Shown piece by piece: positions 1 to 7,371 of a stretch of 17,340 nucleotides of DNA. Made by a program: the position numbers and the translations under genes. The notes beneath the pieces were generated by a model that had not been told where the DNA came from, did no database searches, and saw nothing but the letters and a program-made list of their open reading frames with translations. The DNA is from an uncultured Eubacteriales bacterium (GTDB lineage Bacteria > Bacillota_A > Clostridia > Oscillospirales > Oscillospiraceae), in contig USNH01000003.1 of assembly GCA_900556015.1 (NCBI GenBank), positions 1 to 17,340 on the forward strand. The letters run 5' to 3'. Position 1 is the first letter of the stretch; each line of letters starts with the position of its first letter.

Positions 1-4
1 TTTT

Positions 5-78
5 GGTCACTTTTGGGGCTGCGGCCAAAAGTGACCCGCGCCGGGGCGCAGAACGCCCCTTTCTTTCTCCAAAGAAAG
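5..78. repeat. cluster of three inverted repeats, possible dispersed intergenic repeat
   Basis: Three hairpin-forming elements lie end to end. The first is a perfect 12-bp inverted repeat, GGTCACTTTTGG (5-16) against CCAAAAGTGACC (25-36), with an 8-base loop. The second is GGGGCG/CGCCCC (43-48 and 54-59). The third is CTTTCTTT/AAAGAAAG (59-66 and 71-78) and shares base 59 with the second. No reading frame here is convincing. The density of palindromes outside any gene resembles REP-like intergenic repeats, but a second copy is not present in this window, so its dispersed nature is inferred. The element may continue left of base 1. Confidence 0.5.
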
Positions 79-153
79 AAAGTAACCCGTCGGAGACAAA
101 CAGAAGAAAGTCCCCGCCACCTGCAAAAGAAGAAAATAAATAAACCCCTCACC

Positions 154-190
154 AAAAACGGCGTGTCTGTCCTCCTCGGGCAGACACGCC
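154..190 (-). terminator. rho-independent terminator of carD-ispD-ispF
   Basis: A perfect 10-bp stem (GGCGTGTCTG at 160-169, CAGACACGCC at 181-190) encloses an 11-base loop. On the minus strand it is followed by G then TTTTT (complement of 154-158). It lies 86 bases past the ispF stop codon and is correctly oriented to end that operon. On the plus strand the tail is only TTTGTGT, so plus-strand activity would be weak. Confidence 0.85.
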
Positions 191-276
191 TTTGTGTCTC
201 GGTGTTCATATCATACCATATTTTTCCGTCCGGCACAACCCCGGAAACGTAAACATTGTGTGAAAATTACGTCCCG

Positions 277-762
277 TCACACCGTTTTCTCCACCAGCGC
301 CACTGCGTGGGCCGCCATGCCCTCGCCGCTGCCGGTGAAGCCCAGGTGCTCCTCCGTTGTCGCCTTCACGGAGACACACCCCGCGTCCAGCTCCATGGCC
401 GCCGCCAGGTTCTCCCGCATCGTGCCGATATACGCCGCCAACCTCGGCGCTTGGGCCACCACCGTGGCGTCCACATTCACCGCCTGCCAGCCGTTCTCCG
501 CCAGATACGCCGTCACCCGTCGCAGCAGCGCCAGACTGTCCGCGCCCGCGTAGCGGTCATCGCTGTCGGGAAACAGCTTGCCGATGTCCCCCAGCGCCGC
601 CGCGCCCAGCAGCGCGTCCATCACCGCGTGGGTCAGCACATCCGCGTCGGAATGGCCCAGCAGCCCCCGGTCGCATGCCACGTCCACGCCGCCCAGGATG
701 AGCCGTCTCCCCTCCGTCAGCCGGTGTACGTCATAGCCGTGGCCGATCCGCAAATTTGTCAT
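277..762 (-). CDS. ispF: 2-C-methyl-D-erythritol 2,4-cyclodiphosphate synthase
   Basis: IspF cyclises CDP-methylerythritol 2-phosphate to MEcPP with loss of CMP, the fifth step of the MEP isoprenoid pathway in the cytosol. The 161-residue product has the usual family length. It shows the zinc ligands Asp11 and His13 in GHGYDVHRL and His45 in the LGHSDADVLTH stretch, and the C-terminal KATTEEHLGFTGSGEG signature at 133-148. The frame stays open upstream to 843, but the start at 762 gives the conserved MTNLRIGHGYDVH N-terminus. That start overlaps the ispD stop as ATGA, which implies translational coupling. It is the last gene of carD-ispD-ispF. IspD and IspF are sometimes fused; here they are separate. 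Confidence 0.96.
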   Translation of the reverse strand: MTNLRIGHGYDVHRLTEGRRLILGGVDVACDRGLLGHSDADVLTHAVMDALLGAAALGDIGKLFPDSDDRYAGADSLALLRRVTAYLAENGWQAVNVDATVVAQAPRLAAYIGTMRENLAAAMELDAGCVSVKATTEEHLGFTGSGEGMAAHAVALVEKTV

Positions 763-1502
763 AGTCCGCTCTCCCTCTCCCGCAGCAGCGCCTCCGCCAC
801 CGTCAGATCCTCCGGCGTGGTGATCTTGATGTTCTCCTTCCACCCGGCGGCAAGATAGACCTCCTTGCCCAGCCGCTCCACGGCGGAGCAGTCGTCTGTC
901 AGCGCCGCGCCGTCATTTACGGCGGATTGCAGCGCCGCCTTCAGAATGTTGGCCTGGAACACCTGGGGGGTCTGCACGGCGAACAGCGTTTTCCTGTCCG
1001 GCGTGGACTGCACCACGCCCTGCATATCCGCCACCTTCACCGTGTCCGTCACCGGCAGCGCCGGGGCGGCGGCGTAGGTTTTCTGCCCCAGCCTTATCAT
1101 CTCGTCCACCTGCTCCGGGCGGATCAGCGGCCTTGCGCCGTCATGCACCGCCAGCAGCTCCGCTCTCTCGCTGGCGGCCAGCGCCGCCAGCAGCACGGAG
1201 GAGGCGCGATCCGCGCCGCCCTCCACCACCCGCACCGGCTTTTGCAGCCCGGCCCGGGCGCACAGCCCCGCCAGCTCCTCCAGCCGCTCCGGGTGTACCG
1301 CCACCACGATCTCGTCCACCAGCTCCGCCCTGTCCAGCGCCGTCAGCGTCCGCACCAGCACCGGCACGCCGCCCAGCATGGCCGTCAGCTTGTCCGTGCC
1401 GCCCATGCGCTCCGAGCTGCCCGCCGCCGCCACCAGCGCCGCGCAGTACGGGCGGCAGCGCACCTCCAGCTTATGCGTCAGCCTGTCAAACAGTTTTCCC
1501 AT
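759..1502 (-). CDS. ispD: 2-C-methyl-D-erythritol 4-phosphate cytidylyltransferase
   Basis: IspD transfers CMP from CTP to methylerythritol 4-phosphate, the third step of the MEP pathway. The 247-residue protein shows the nucleotide-binding loop AAAGSSERMGG-x-DK (25-38), the VHDGARPLI motif (119-127), the TPQVF segment (178-182) and a C-terminal ITTPEDL (227-233). About 18 residues precede the usual family start (CAALVAAAGSS). The ATG at 1502 has a GGGAG element about nine bases upstream, and no ATG or GTG nearer the conserved core looked better, so the extension is kept with moderate certainty. The 5' end overlaps the last 17 bases of carD and the stop overlaps the ispF start by four bases. 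Confidence 0.95.
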   Translation of the reverse strand: MGKLFDRLTHKLEVRCRPYCAALVAAAGSSERMGGTDKLTAMLGGVPVLVRTLTALDRAELVDEIVVAVHPERLEELAGLCARAGLQKPVRVVEGGADRASSVLLAALAASERAELLAVHDGARPLIRPEQVDEMIRLGQKTYAAAPALPVTDTVKVADMQGVVQSTPDRKTLFAVQTPQVFQANILKAALQSAVNDGAALTDDCSAVERLGKEVYLAAGWKENIKITTPEDLTVAEALLRERESGL

Positions 1503-1992
1503 CGTTCACCGCTCCCGTCATCATCACTTCGTCGATCCAGCGCTCCGCCGCGTCATAGGCCATCTGCTGCACCAGCGCGATCTCCGACAGCAGTATCTGC
1601 TTGGCGCTCCGCAGCATCTTCCGCTCCCCGGTGGAGAGCCCCCGCCGTGCGTCCCGGTGCATCAGCGCCTTTACCACCCGGGCCACCTCGGTCAGATCGC
1701 CGCTTTTCAGCTTCTCCATATTTTCCCGGTAGCGGCGGCTCCAGTTCCTGTCCTCCTCCACCGCCAGCGCCGGAATGTCCGCCACCAGCGACTGCACCCG
1801 CTCCGGCGTTGCCGGCTCACGGATGCCGATGGCCGCGCAGTTGTCCACCGGCAGCTTCAGCACCAGTCCGCTGCCCCGTGAGCGGAACACATAGTAGGCG
1901 CGGGCCGCACCCGCCGACATTTCGTCTATCACGTTTTCGATGATCCCTGCCCCGTGCATAGGGTGAACAACAGCCTGTCCCACGCGGTACAT
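1486..1992 (-). CDS. CarD family transcriptional regulator
   Basis: This 168-residue protein begins MYRVGQAVVHPMHGAGII, the hallmark of the CarD/CdnL N-terminal RNA polymerase-interaction domain (about residues 1-58), which is shared with the Mfd/TRCF RNAP-binding domain. The rest is basic and predicted mostly helical (RNWSRRYRENMEKLKSGDL and onward), as expected for the CarD C-terminal DNA-contacting domain. Family members bind the polymerase beta subunit and stabilise open promoter complexes. The ATG at 1992 has a strong GGAGGAGGT site upstream and a good promoter at 2031-2059. It is the first gene of an operon with ispD and ispF. Whether it acts on its own operon or globally cannot be read from sequence. 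Confidence 0.92.
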   Translation of the reverse strand: MYRVGQAVVHPMHGAGIIENVIDEMSAGAARAYYVFRSRGSGLVLKLPVDNCAAIGIREPATPERVQSLVADIPALAVEEDRNWSRRYRENMEKLKSGDLTEVARVVKALMHRDARRGLSTGERKMLRSAKQILLSEIALVQQMAYDAAERWIDEVMMTGAVNDGKTV

Positions 1993-2030
1993 CCCCGCAC
2001 CTCCTCCTCTTTTCTGCTTCTTTCAAGAAA

Positions 2031-2059
2031 AGTATACCGTACAATTCAACCTTTTACAA
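2031..2059 (-). promoter_or_regulatory. sigma-A type promoter for carD-ispD-ispF
   Basis: Read on the minus strand: -35 TTGTAA (2054-2059), a 17-base spacer and -10 TATACT (2031-2036). The -10 matches consensus at five of six positions and the -35 at four of six. It lies 38 bases upstream of the carD ATG, leaving room for a short leader containing the ribosome binding site. Confidence 0.7.
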
Positions 2060-2067
2060 GGTTTTTT

Positions 2068-2112
2068 AAATAAAAATCAAGGGTCTGCCTTCCAGCAAAC
2101 CCCTGATTTTTT
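2068..2112 (-). terminator. rho-independent terminator of the ddl-to-aminopeptidase operon
   Basis: The left arm AAAAATCA plus GGG (2072-2083) pairs with CCC plus TGATTTTT (2100-2111), with one mismatch and a 16-base loop. On the minus strand the stem ends in TTTTTATTT. The hairpin begins six bases past the aminopeptidase stop. The plus-strand side also ends in six T, so it could work in both directions. Confidence 0.8.
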
Positions 2113-2117
2113 CCAGT

Positions 2118-3512
2118 TCAGCGACTCTGATACAGTGCCTTGCTGGCCCGGTACATCTCGTAGCAGTCCAGCTTGGCCACCACCTCAAAGGGCGCATGCA
2201 TACTCAGCACCGGCACGCCTGCGTCCAGCGTGGCGATGTTCCGATTGGCCATATACTGGGCCACCGTGCCGCCGCCGCCGGCGTCCACCTTGCCCAGCTC
2301 GCAGATCTGCCAGCGCACGCCGGCCTTGTCCAGCACCTGCCGCACATAGCCCACCGTCTCCGCGTTGGCATCGGACGAGCCGGACTTGCCCCGTGCGCCG
2401 GTGTACTTGCAGATGCCCACGCCGCCGTTGATATAGGCCGCGTTCCGCTTCTCATACACCTCGGCAAAGTTGGGGTCATAGGCCGCCGTCACGTCCGCGG
2501 ACAGGCAGAAAGCGTTCTCATAGCACACCCGCAGCGCCACGCCCTGGCTCTCGCACAGATCCTGCATAAACGTATCAAACGCGGCGGACTGCATACCCGT
2601 GATGCCCATAGAACCGATCTCCTCTTTGTCCGCCAGCACGCACACCGCCGTTTTTTCCGGCGTTTCGATGTCCAGCAGCGCCTTGAGCGCGGCGTAGCCG
2701 CACACGCGGTCATCGTGACCGTAAGCGCCGATAAGGCTGCCGTCGATGCCGATGTCCGTGGCGTTCACGGCGGGGACGGTCTCCAGCTCGGCGGACGTCA
2801 GGTCGCTCTCCGTGATACCGTACTTGTCATACAGCCGCTTCAGCACCTGCATCTTCACTCGGTCGGTGTCGTCGCTGTCGCCCAGGGGACGGCTGCCCAG
2901 CAGCAGATTCAGCGTCTCGCCGGGAATAGCCTCGCCCAGGGGCTTCTTGCTCTGCTCGCCGCCCAGGTGGGGCAGCAGGTCGGTGATGACCAGCTTGGGC
3001 TCGTCACCCTCGCCGATGCACACATCCACCACAGTGCCGTCCTTCTTCACCACCACGCCCCGCAGCTGGAGAGGGATCGTGACCCACTGGTACTTACGCA
3101 CGCCGCCGTAATAATGGGTCTTGAAATACGCCATACTGCTTTCCTCATACAGCGGGTTGGGCTTTAGATCCAGCCGGGGGGAGTCGATATGAGCGGCGGT
3201 GATCTGCACGCCCTCCGCCAGACTCTCCTTGCCTATGACCGCCAGCATCAGGCCCTTGCCGCGGTTGGAGGTATACACCTTGTCACCGGCCTTCAGCGCC
3301 ATGCCCCGGCGGTACGGGACAAAGCCCTTCGCCTCGGCACGGGCGATGGCGGCGCGGACGCTGAGACGCTCCGTCTTGCCCTCGTCCAAAAAGCGCTTGT
3401 AGTCCACACAGTAGCGCTCCATCTCCGCCAGGTCTGCCTCGGACAGCACATCGTAGCCGTTGCGCTCATCACGCAGAAGCTGCTTCTTCAGGGCCTTCAT
3501 TTCCTCACTCAT
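2118..3512 (-). CDS. M18 family metallo-aminopeptidase
   Basis: This is a cytosolic dinuclear zinc aminopeptidase of the M18 (aspartyl aminopeptidase/aminopeptidase I) family, which removes N-terminal residues from peptides. The 464 residues match the usual bacterial length. The metal ligands and catalytic residues can be located: His108 in AAHIDSPRLDLKP, Asp267 in YGHDDRVC, Glu297/Glu298 in ADKEEIGS, Asp340 in LSADVTAAYDPN and His439 in SMHAPFE. The GKSGSSDAN segment (375-383) is also typical. The ATG at 3512 overlaps the end of the upstream fusion gene by eight bases (ATGAGTGA), which suggests coupling; a second Met at residue 5 is a possible start. It is the last gene of the operon. The exact substrate preference cannot be deduced. 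Confidence 0.94.
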   Translation of the reverse strand: MSEEMKALKKQLLRDERNGYDVLSEADLAEMERYCVDYKRFLDEGKTERLSVRAAIARAEAKGFVPYRRGMALKAGDKVYTSNRGKGLMLAVIGKESLAEGVQITAAHIDSPRLDLKPNPLYEESSMAYFKTHYYGGVRKYQWVTIPLQLRGVVVKKDGTVVDVCIGEGDEPKLVITDLLPHLGGEQSKKPLGEAIPGETLNLLLGSRPLGDSDDTDRVKMQVLKRLYDKYGITESDLTSAELETVPAVNATDIGIDGSLIGAYGHDDRVCGYAALKALLDIETPEKTAVCVLADKEEIGSMGITGMQSAAFDTFMQDLCESQGVALRVCYENAFCLSADVTAAYDPNFAEVYEKRNAAYINGGVGICKYTGARGKSGSSDANAETVGYVRQVLDKAGVRWQICELGKVDAGGGGTVAQYMANRNIATLDAGVPVLSMHAPFEVVAKLDCYEMYRASKALYQSR

Positions 3513-5133
3513 GGTCAGTTTCCTCCTTGATGATATATTTTAATTCTTTGTACGCAATTCCCTCAAACGCCTCCGGCGATGCGGCGCGGTTCACCAGCAC
3601 ATCCGTGCAGTTTTCACGGTAAAAATCATCCGGCTTCTGTGCCTGCACCCGCAGCCGTGCGTAGCTCTCCGGGATGTTGTCCCGTGCCATGATGCGGCGC
3701 ACCCGCTCCTCCGCCGGGGCGATCACCGCCACCGTCCGGCGGCAGAGACGGCACAGGCCGCTCTCCACCAGATTGATGGCATCGATGCCCACCACCGGCG
3801 CGGCGCTTTCATCCATGCGGCGGCGCAGCTCACGGGGCAGATATGTAAAGATAATGTCATTCAGCCGCGCCAGCGAAGCCGGGTCGCCGAACACCACGCC
3901 GCCCAGCCTCTGCCGGTCCAAACTGCCGTCCGGCAGGAACACCGGCCCGAAGGCGTCAGCGATGGCCTCCCGCAGGGCCGCGTCCGTCCGCAGCTGCTCG
4001 TGGTAGATGGCATCACAGTCCAGCACCAGCCCGCCCAGCCGCTCCAGCGCCCGGAGGGCGCTGGTCTTGCCCGCGCCGGTAGGCCCGGTAAAGCCGATGA
4101 CCAGCGGCGCGGCGTCCACCACGTGAAAGCCCGCCGCCTTCTTCAGCCGGTTGCTCACCGCCAGTCCCAGCCCCGCCTCGTCGGGGCACTGGGCGAATAT
4201 CTCCGTCACGTCCGTGTCGTCAAACGTCCGCAGCGCGTCAAACACGTGCTGCGCCTGGGCCAGCTTGTCGCCGGACGCGCCCAGCCGGTGGACGGTATGC
4301 CCCGCAAACAGGGGTGCGAACTCGTCAAAGCAGATAACGCCCGCCCCCTCCGTGATGTGGGCGGCGATCCAATCGGCGCTGCGGCGTGGGCTGCCTGTCA
4401 CAGCGGTGACGGCGGCCCTGGGAGCATAGTGCCGATACTTCATGCCGGGAGCGCGGGGGCGCTCCCCATCGCCCATTTTGCGGCGGACGGCATCATCCAC
4501 GGCCACCTCACCCAGCACCGCCTCCAGCGCCTCCAGCGGCAGTCCGCCGGGGCGCAGCAGGCGGGGCGGCTGCACCGTCAGGTCGATGATGGTGCTCTCC
4601 ACCCCCACGGCGCACGGGCCGCCGTCCACGATGCCGTCGATCTTGCCCCACATATCCTCCACCATGTGCCGGGCGGTGGTGGGGCTGGGGCGGCCCGACG
4701 TGTTGCCGCTGGGGGCGGCCACCGGCGTATCCGCCGCGGCGATGATGGCCCGCGTCACCGGGTGATCCGGGCAGCGAACGCCCACCGTCTCCAGCCCGCC
4801 GGTGGTACGCAGGGGCACACACTCCCGGCGGGGCAGGATCATGGTCAGCGGGCCGGGCCAGAACCTGGCTGCCAGGGCGTAGGCCGTGTCCGGCACGTCC
4901 GTGCAGCAGCGGATCAGCCAACTCGCCTCCGGGATATGGAGGATCAGCGGGTTGTCCTGCGGGCGGCCCTTGGCCTCGAAGATACGGCGCACCGCGTCCT
5001 CATTCAGGCCGTCCGCGCCAAGGCCGTACACCGTCTCCGTGGGGATGCCCAGCAGGCCACCCCGGCGGAGGATGGCCGCCGCCTCCTGTATGGCGTTTTT
5101 GTCCCGTTCCGGGTGAAAAAGAATGGTCTCCAA
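3505..5133 (-). CDS. fusion of threonylcarbamoyl-AMP synthase (Sua5/TsaC) and dephospho-CoA kinase (CoaE)
   Basis: Two complete enzymes lie in one 542-residue frame. Residues 1 to about 335 are Sua5-type: the YrdC domain with GIPTETVYGLGAD (29-41), the KGRPQDNPL motif (55-63) and PSGNTSGRPSPT (141-152), then RAPGMKYRHYAP (227-238) and a C-terminal Sua5 domain. This half makes threonylcarbamoyl-AMP for tRNA t6A37. Residues from about 343 to the end are CoaE: P-loop GPTGAGKT (350-357), DCD at 372-374, the FGDPASLARLN lid region and the RVQAQKPDDFY/DVLVN segment, which phosphorylates dephospho-CoA. The start is TTG at 5133 with AGAGGA about seven bases upstream. Both active sites look intact. 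It lies 27 bases after the LUD gene and overlaps the aminopeptidase by eight. Confidence 0.93.
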   Translation of the reverse strand: METILFHPERDKNAIQEAAAILRRGGLLGIPTETVYGLGADGLNEDAVRRIFEAKGRPQDNPLILHIPEASWLIRCCTDVPDTAYALAARFWPGPLTMILPRRECVPLRTTGGLETVGVRCPDHPVTRAIIAAADTPVAAPSGNTSGRPSPTTARHMVEDMWGKIDGIVDGGPCAVGVESTIIDLTVQPPRLLRPGGLPLEALEAVLGEVAVDDAVRRKMGDGERPRAPGMKYRHYAPRAAVTAVTGSPRRSADWIAAHITEGAGVICFDEFAPLFAGHTVHRLGASGDKLAQAQHVFDALRTFDDTDVTEIFAQCPDEAGLGLAVSNRLKKAAGFHVVDAAPLVIGFTGPTGAGKTSALRALERLGGLVLDCDAIYHEQLRTDAALREAIADAFGPVFLPDGSLDRQRLGGVVFGDPASLARLNDIIFTYLPRELRRRMDESAAPVVGIDAINLVESGLCRLCRRTVAVIAPAEERVRRIMARDNIPESYARLRVQAQKPDDFYRENCTDVLVNRAASPEAFEGIAYKELKYIIKEETDHE

Positions 5134-5160
5134 GAGTCGTTCCTCTTTTCGGCAGTATAC

Positions 5161-5799
5161 TTACAGCCCCAGGTCCTCGCCCACCAGCACCACCTTGATG
5201 CGGCCCTTGATCTTGCTGAAGCGGGTGATGACCATCTGGGCGCAGATGCAGTCGGGGCTGGTGCAGTCGCCGCACTGGCCGTTGACGGCGCAGGGTGTCT
5301 TGATATTGAACCGCTGGGCGTTGGCCGGGGCGGCCACGTTCCGGGCGCGGGCGATGGCGGCGTTCAGGTCGCCGGCCACCTTGTTCATACCGGCGACCAC
5401 GATGACCTGCTTCGGGCCGAAGCACAGCGCCGCCACCCGGTTGGCCATGCCGTCGATGTTCACCAGCTGGCCGTCGGTGGAGATGGCGTTGCTGCTCATC
5501 AGGAACGTGCCGCAGGATAGCGCCTGATGGAGCAGCTCGTCCCGCTCCTCCGGGGTTCTGGCGGTGTCCCGGTCGATGAGGGGCTGGCCGCGCCGCGCCA
5601 GCGCCTGCTTGATGCCCAGCTGGTCGGCGGTCATCACGCCGCCCCAGGACACGGTGTGCTCCTGGGGGATCAGCTCCAGCACCTTGGCCACGGCTTCCTC
5701 GACAGTGGAACAGTAATAGCCCTCCATGTTCCGCTTCTCCAGGGCCTGTACCAGCTTCGGGCCGGACTTGTCATACATCATTTTCTTCGGGCCTTCCAT
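5161..5799 (-). CDS. LUD-domain (lactate-utilisation-like, DUF162) protein with C-terminal cysteine cluster
   Basis: The 212 residues match the LUD/YkgG fold: VSWGGVMTADQLGI (50-63), SSNAISTDGQLVNIDGMANR (102-121) and GPKQVIVVAGMNKV (128-141). A cysteine cluster follows at 170, 176, 179, 184 and 186, which may bind an iron-sulphur cluster or zinc. LutC-type relatives take part in lactate oxidation with LutA and LutB, but no such partners are nearby, so the function here is unknown. The ATG at 5799 is preferred over the in-frame GTG at 5808: the AGGAG site lies eight bases from the ATG but almost touches the GTG. The gap to the prfA stop is five bases. Confidence 0.88.
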   Translation of the reverse strand: MEGPKKMMYDKSGPKLVQALEKRNMEGYYCSTVEEAVAKVLELIPQEHTVSWGGVMTADQLGIKQALARRGQPLIDRDTARTPEERDELLHQALSCGTFLMSSNAISTDGQLVNIDGMANRVAALCFGPKQVIVVAGMNKVAGDLNAAIARARNVAAPANAQRFNIKTPCAVNGQCGDCTSPDCICAQMVITRFSKIKGRIKVVLVGEDLGL

Positions 5800-5804
5800 T
5801 GAGG

Positions 5805-6872
5805 TCACTCCTTTCCTTCCTGCAGGCGCTGGGCCTGCTCGTTCAGTGTCAGTGCATCGATAAGATCATCCAAATCCCCGTTCATGATGGCGGCGATGTT
5901 GAAATTTTTACCGTCCCCGGTGAGCCGGTGGTCTGTGACCCGGTTCTGCGGGAAATTGTAGGTGCGTATCTTTCCGCTGCGGTCGCCTGTGCCCACCTGG
6001 CTTTTCCGGGTGGCGGCGATGGCGGCATTCTGCTTCTCCTGCTCCGCCTCGTACAGCTTGGAGCGCAGGATCTTCATGGCGCGGTCCTTGTTCTTATACT
6101 GACTGCGCTCGTCCTGGCACTCCACCACCACGCCGGTGGGCAGATGGGTGATGCGGATGGCGCTCTCCGTCTTGTTCACGTGCTGTCCGCCTGCGCCGGA
6201 GGAGCGGAACGTGTCGATCTGCAAGTCCTTGGGGTCGATGGAGAACTCCACCTCCTCCGCCTCCGGCATGACCGCCACGGTGGCGGCGGAGGTCTGAATG
6301 CGGCCTGAGGACTCCGTCTCCGGCACGCGCTGTACGCGGTGCGTCCCGGCCTCGAACTTCAGCCGCGACCACGCGCCCGCGCCCTCGATCTCGGCGCTGA
6401 CCTCCTTCACGCCGCCCAGCTCCGTCATGTTCTCGTTGACGATACTCAGCGTCCAGCCCCGGCGCTCGGCGTACATGGTATACATCCGCAGCAGGTCGGC
6501 GGCGAACAGCGCGCCCTCCTCCCCGCCGATACCGGCCCGGATCTCCAAAATCACGTTCCTGTCGTCGTTGGGGTCTTTGGGCAGCAGCAAGCGCTTCAGC
6601 TCGTCCTCCAGCCGCTCCATATCCGCCCTGGCGGCGGCCAGCTCCTCCTGGGCCAGCTCCCGCAGCTCCGGGTCGGACAGCATGGCGGCAGCGTCCTCCG
6701 CCGTCTGCGACGCACGGGCGTAAGCGCGGTAGGCCGTCACGATGGGCGTCAGCTCCTTCTGCTCCCGGCTCAGGGCGGTGAGCTTTTCCCGGTCGCCGTA
6801 TACCGCCGGGTCAGACAGCTGCCGCTCCACCTCCATGAGCCGCGCCTCGATGGTTTTCAGCTTTTCCAGCAT
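5805..6872 (-). CDS. prfA: peptide chain release factor 1
   Basis: RF1 recognises UAA and UAG stop codons and triggers peptidyl-tRNA hydrolysis. The 355-residue protein shows the RF1-type tripeptide Pro-Glu-Thr (184-186) in RVQRVPETESSGRI, equivalent to the PxT anticodon mimic, and the catalytic GGQ (228-230) in SSGAGGQHVNKTESA. An acidic helical N-terminal region (about 1-100) precedes domain 2. The frame is open upstream to 7055, but the ATG at 6872 gives the standard N-terminus (MLEKL) and has GAGGG six bases upstream. It lies 10 bases after the flavodoxin-like gene and directly before the LUD gene. The frequent partner prmC, which methylates the GGQ glutamine, is not adjacent. Confidence 0.97.
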   Translation of the reverse strand: MLEKLKTIEARLMEVERQLSDPAVYGDREKLTALSREQKELTPIVTAYRAYARASQTAEDAAAMLSDPELRELAQEELAAARADMERLEDELKRLLLPKDPNDDRNVILEIRAGIGGEEGALFAADLLRMYTMYAERRGWTLSIVNENMTELGGVKEVSAEIEGAGAWSRLKFEAGTHRVQRVPETESSGRIQTSAATVAVMPEAEEVEFSIDPKDLQIDTFRSSGAGGQHVNKTESAIRITHLPTGVVVECQDERSQYKNKDRAMKILRSKLYEAEQEKQNAAIAATRKSQVGTGDRSGKIRTYNFPQNRVTDHRLTGDGKNFNIAAIMNGDLDDLIDALTLNEQAQRLQEGKE

Positions 6873-6882
6873 GGCGCGGCCC

Positions 6883-7371
6883 TCACTGCTGCTCCAGCAA
6901 GCGGCGGACGTTCTGCACGAAGTCGCTCCGCCAGAACTCATACCCCTCACTGCCCGGCCACAGGGATACCGCCGCCACGTGGGGCGCGGCGGTGTAGAGG
7001 TCCATCTGCTCGTAGACCTCCTCGCTGCGCTGGGTGGTGCTCCGCGTGACCACATAGGCCACGTTCTTCATCTCCAGCCCCCGGCGCTTCAAAAGCGCCC
7101 GCACCGGCGCGGCCATGCGCCCGCCCCACACGGGGCTGCCCACGATAACGAGCTTATACCGGTCCAGCGGCTTCTCCGTTTCAAAGGGCTTCAGCGGGCG
7201 GGTGGAGGTACGCATAGCGTCCATGCCGCAGCGCAGATAGCCCCGCCAGCCGCCGCGCTCCTCGCCGTCCCGGATGGCCACGATCTCCGCGCCCAGGTCC
7301 GCCGCGATGGCCTTGACGGCCCTGCGGGTGTTGCCCGTGCGGGAGTAGTAGATGCACAAAATATCACTCAT
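6883..7371 (-). CDS. flavodoxin-like protein
   Basis: The 162-residue protein starts with a flavodoxin fold: a beta strand followed by the FMN phosphate-binding loop YSRTGNTRRA (9-18), and later VGSPVWGGRMAAPVRALL, the usual position of an isoalloxazine-contact loop. It is likely a cytosolic FMN-binding electron carrier or a flavodoxin-domain oxidoreductase; the partner is unknown. The ATG at 7371 overlaps the end of the ABC-F gene by eight bases (ATGAGTGA). Its position between an ABC-F ATPase and prfA gives no clear functional clue. Confidence 0.88.
   Translation of the reverse strand: MSDILCIYYSRTGNTRRAVKAIAADLGAEIVAIRDGEERGGWRGYLRCGMDAMRTSTRPLKPFETEKPLDRYKLVIVGSPVWGGRMAAPVRALLKRRGLEMKNVAYVVTRSTTQRSEEVYEQMDLYTAAPHVAAVSLWPGSEGYEFWRSDFVQNVRRLLEQQ

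Noticed and set aside
4000..5520. 506-codon plus-strand frame
   Set aside because: It is antisense to the Sua5-CoaE and LUD genes, rich in His, Arg and Ala as expected for shadows in GC-rich DNA, and has no known motif.
6873..7055. Upstream extension of prfA
   Set aside because: It overlaps the flavodoxin-like gene, and RF1 proteins begin at the MLEKL start at 6872, which has its own ribosome binding site.
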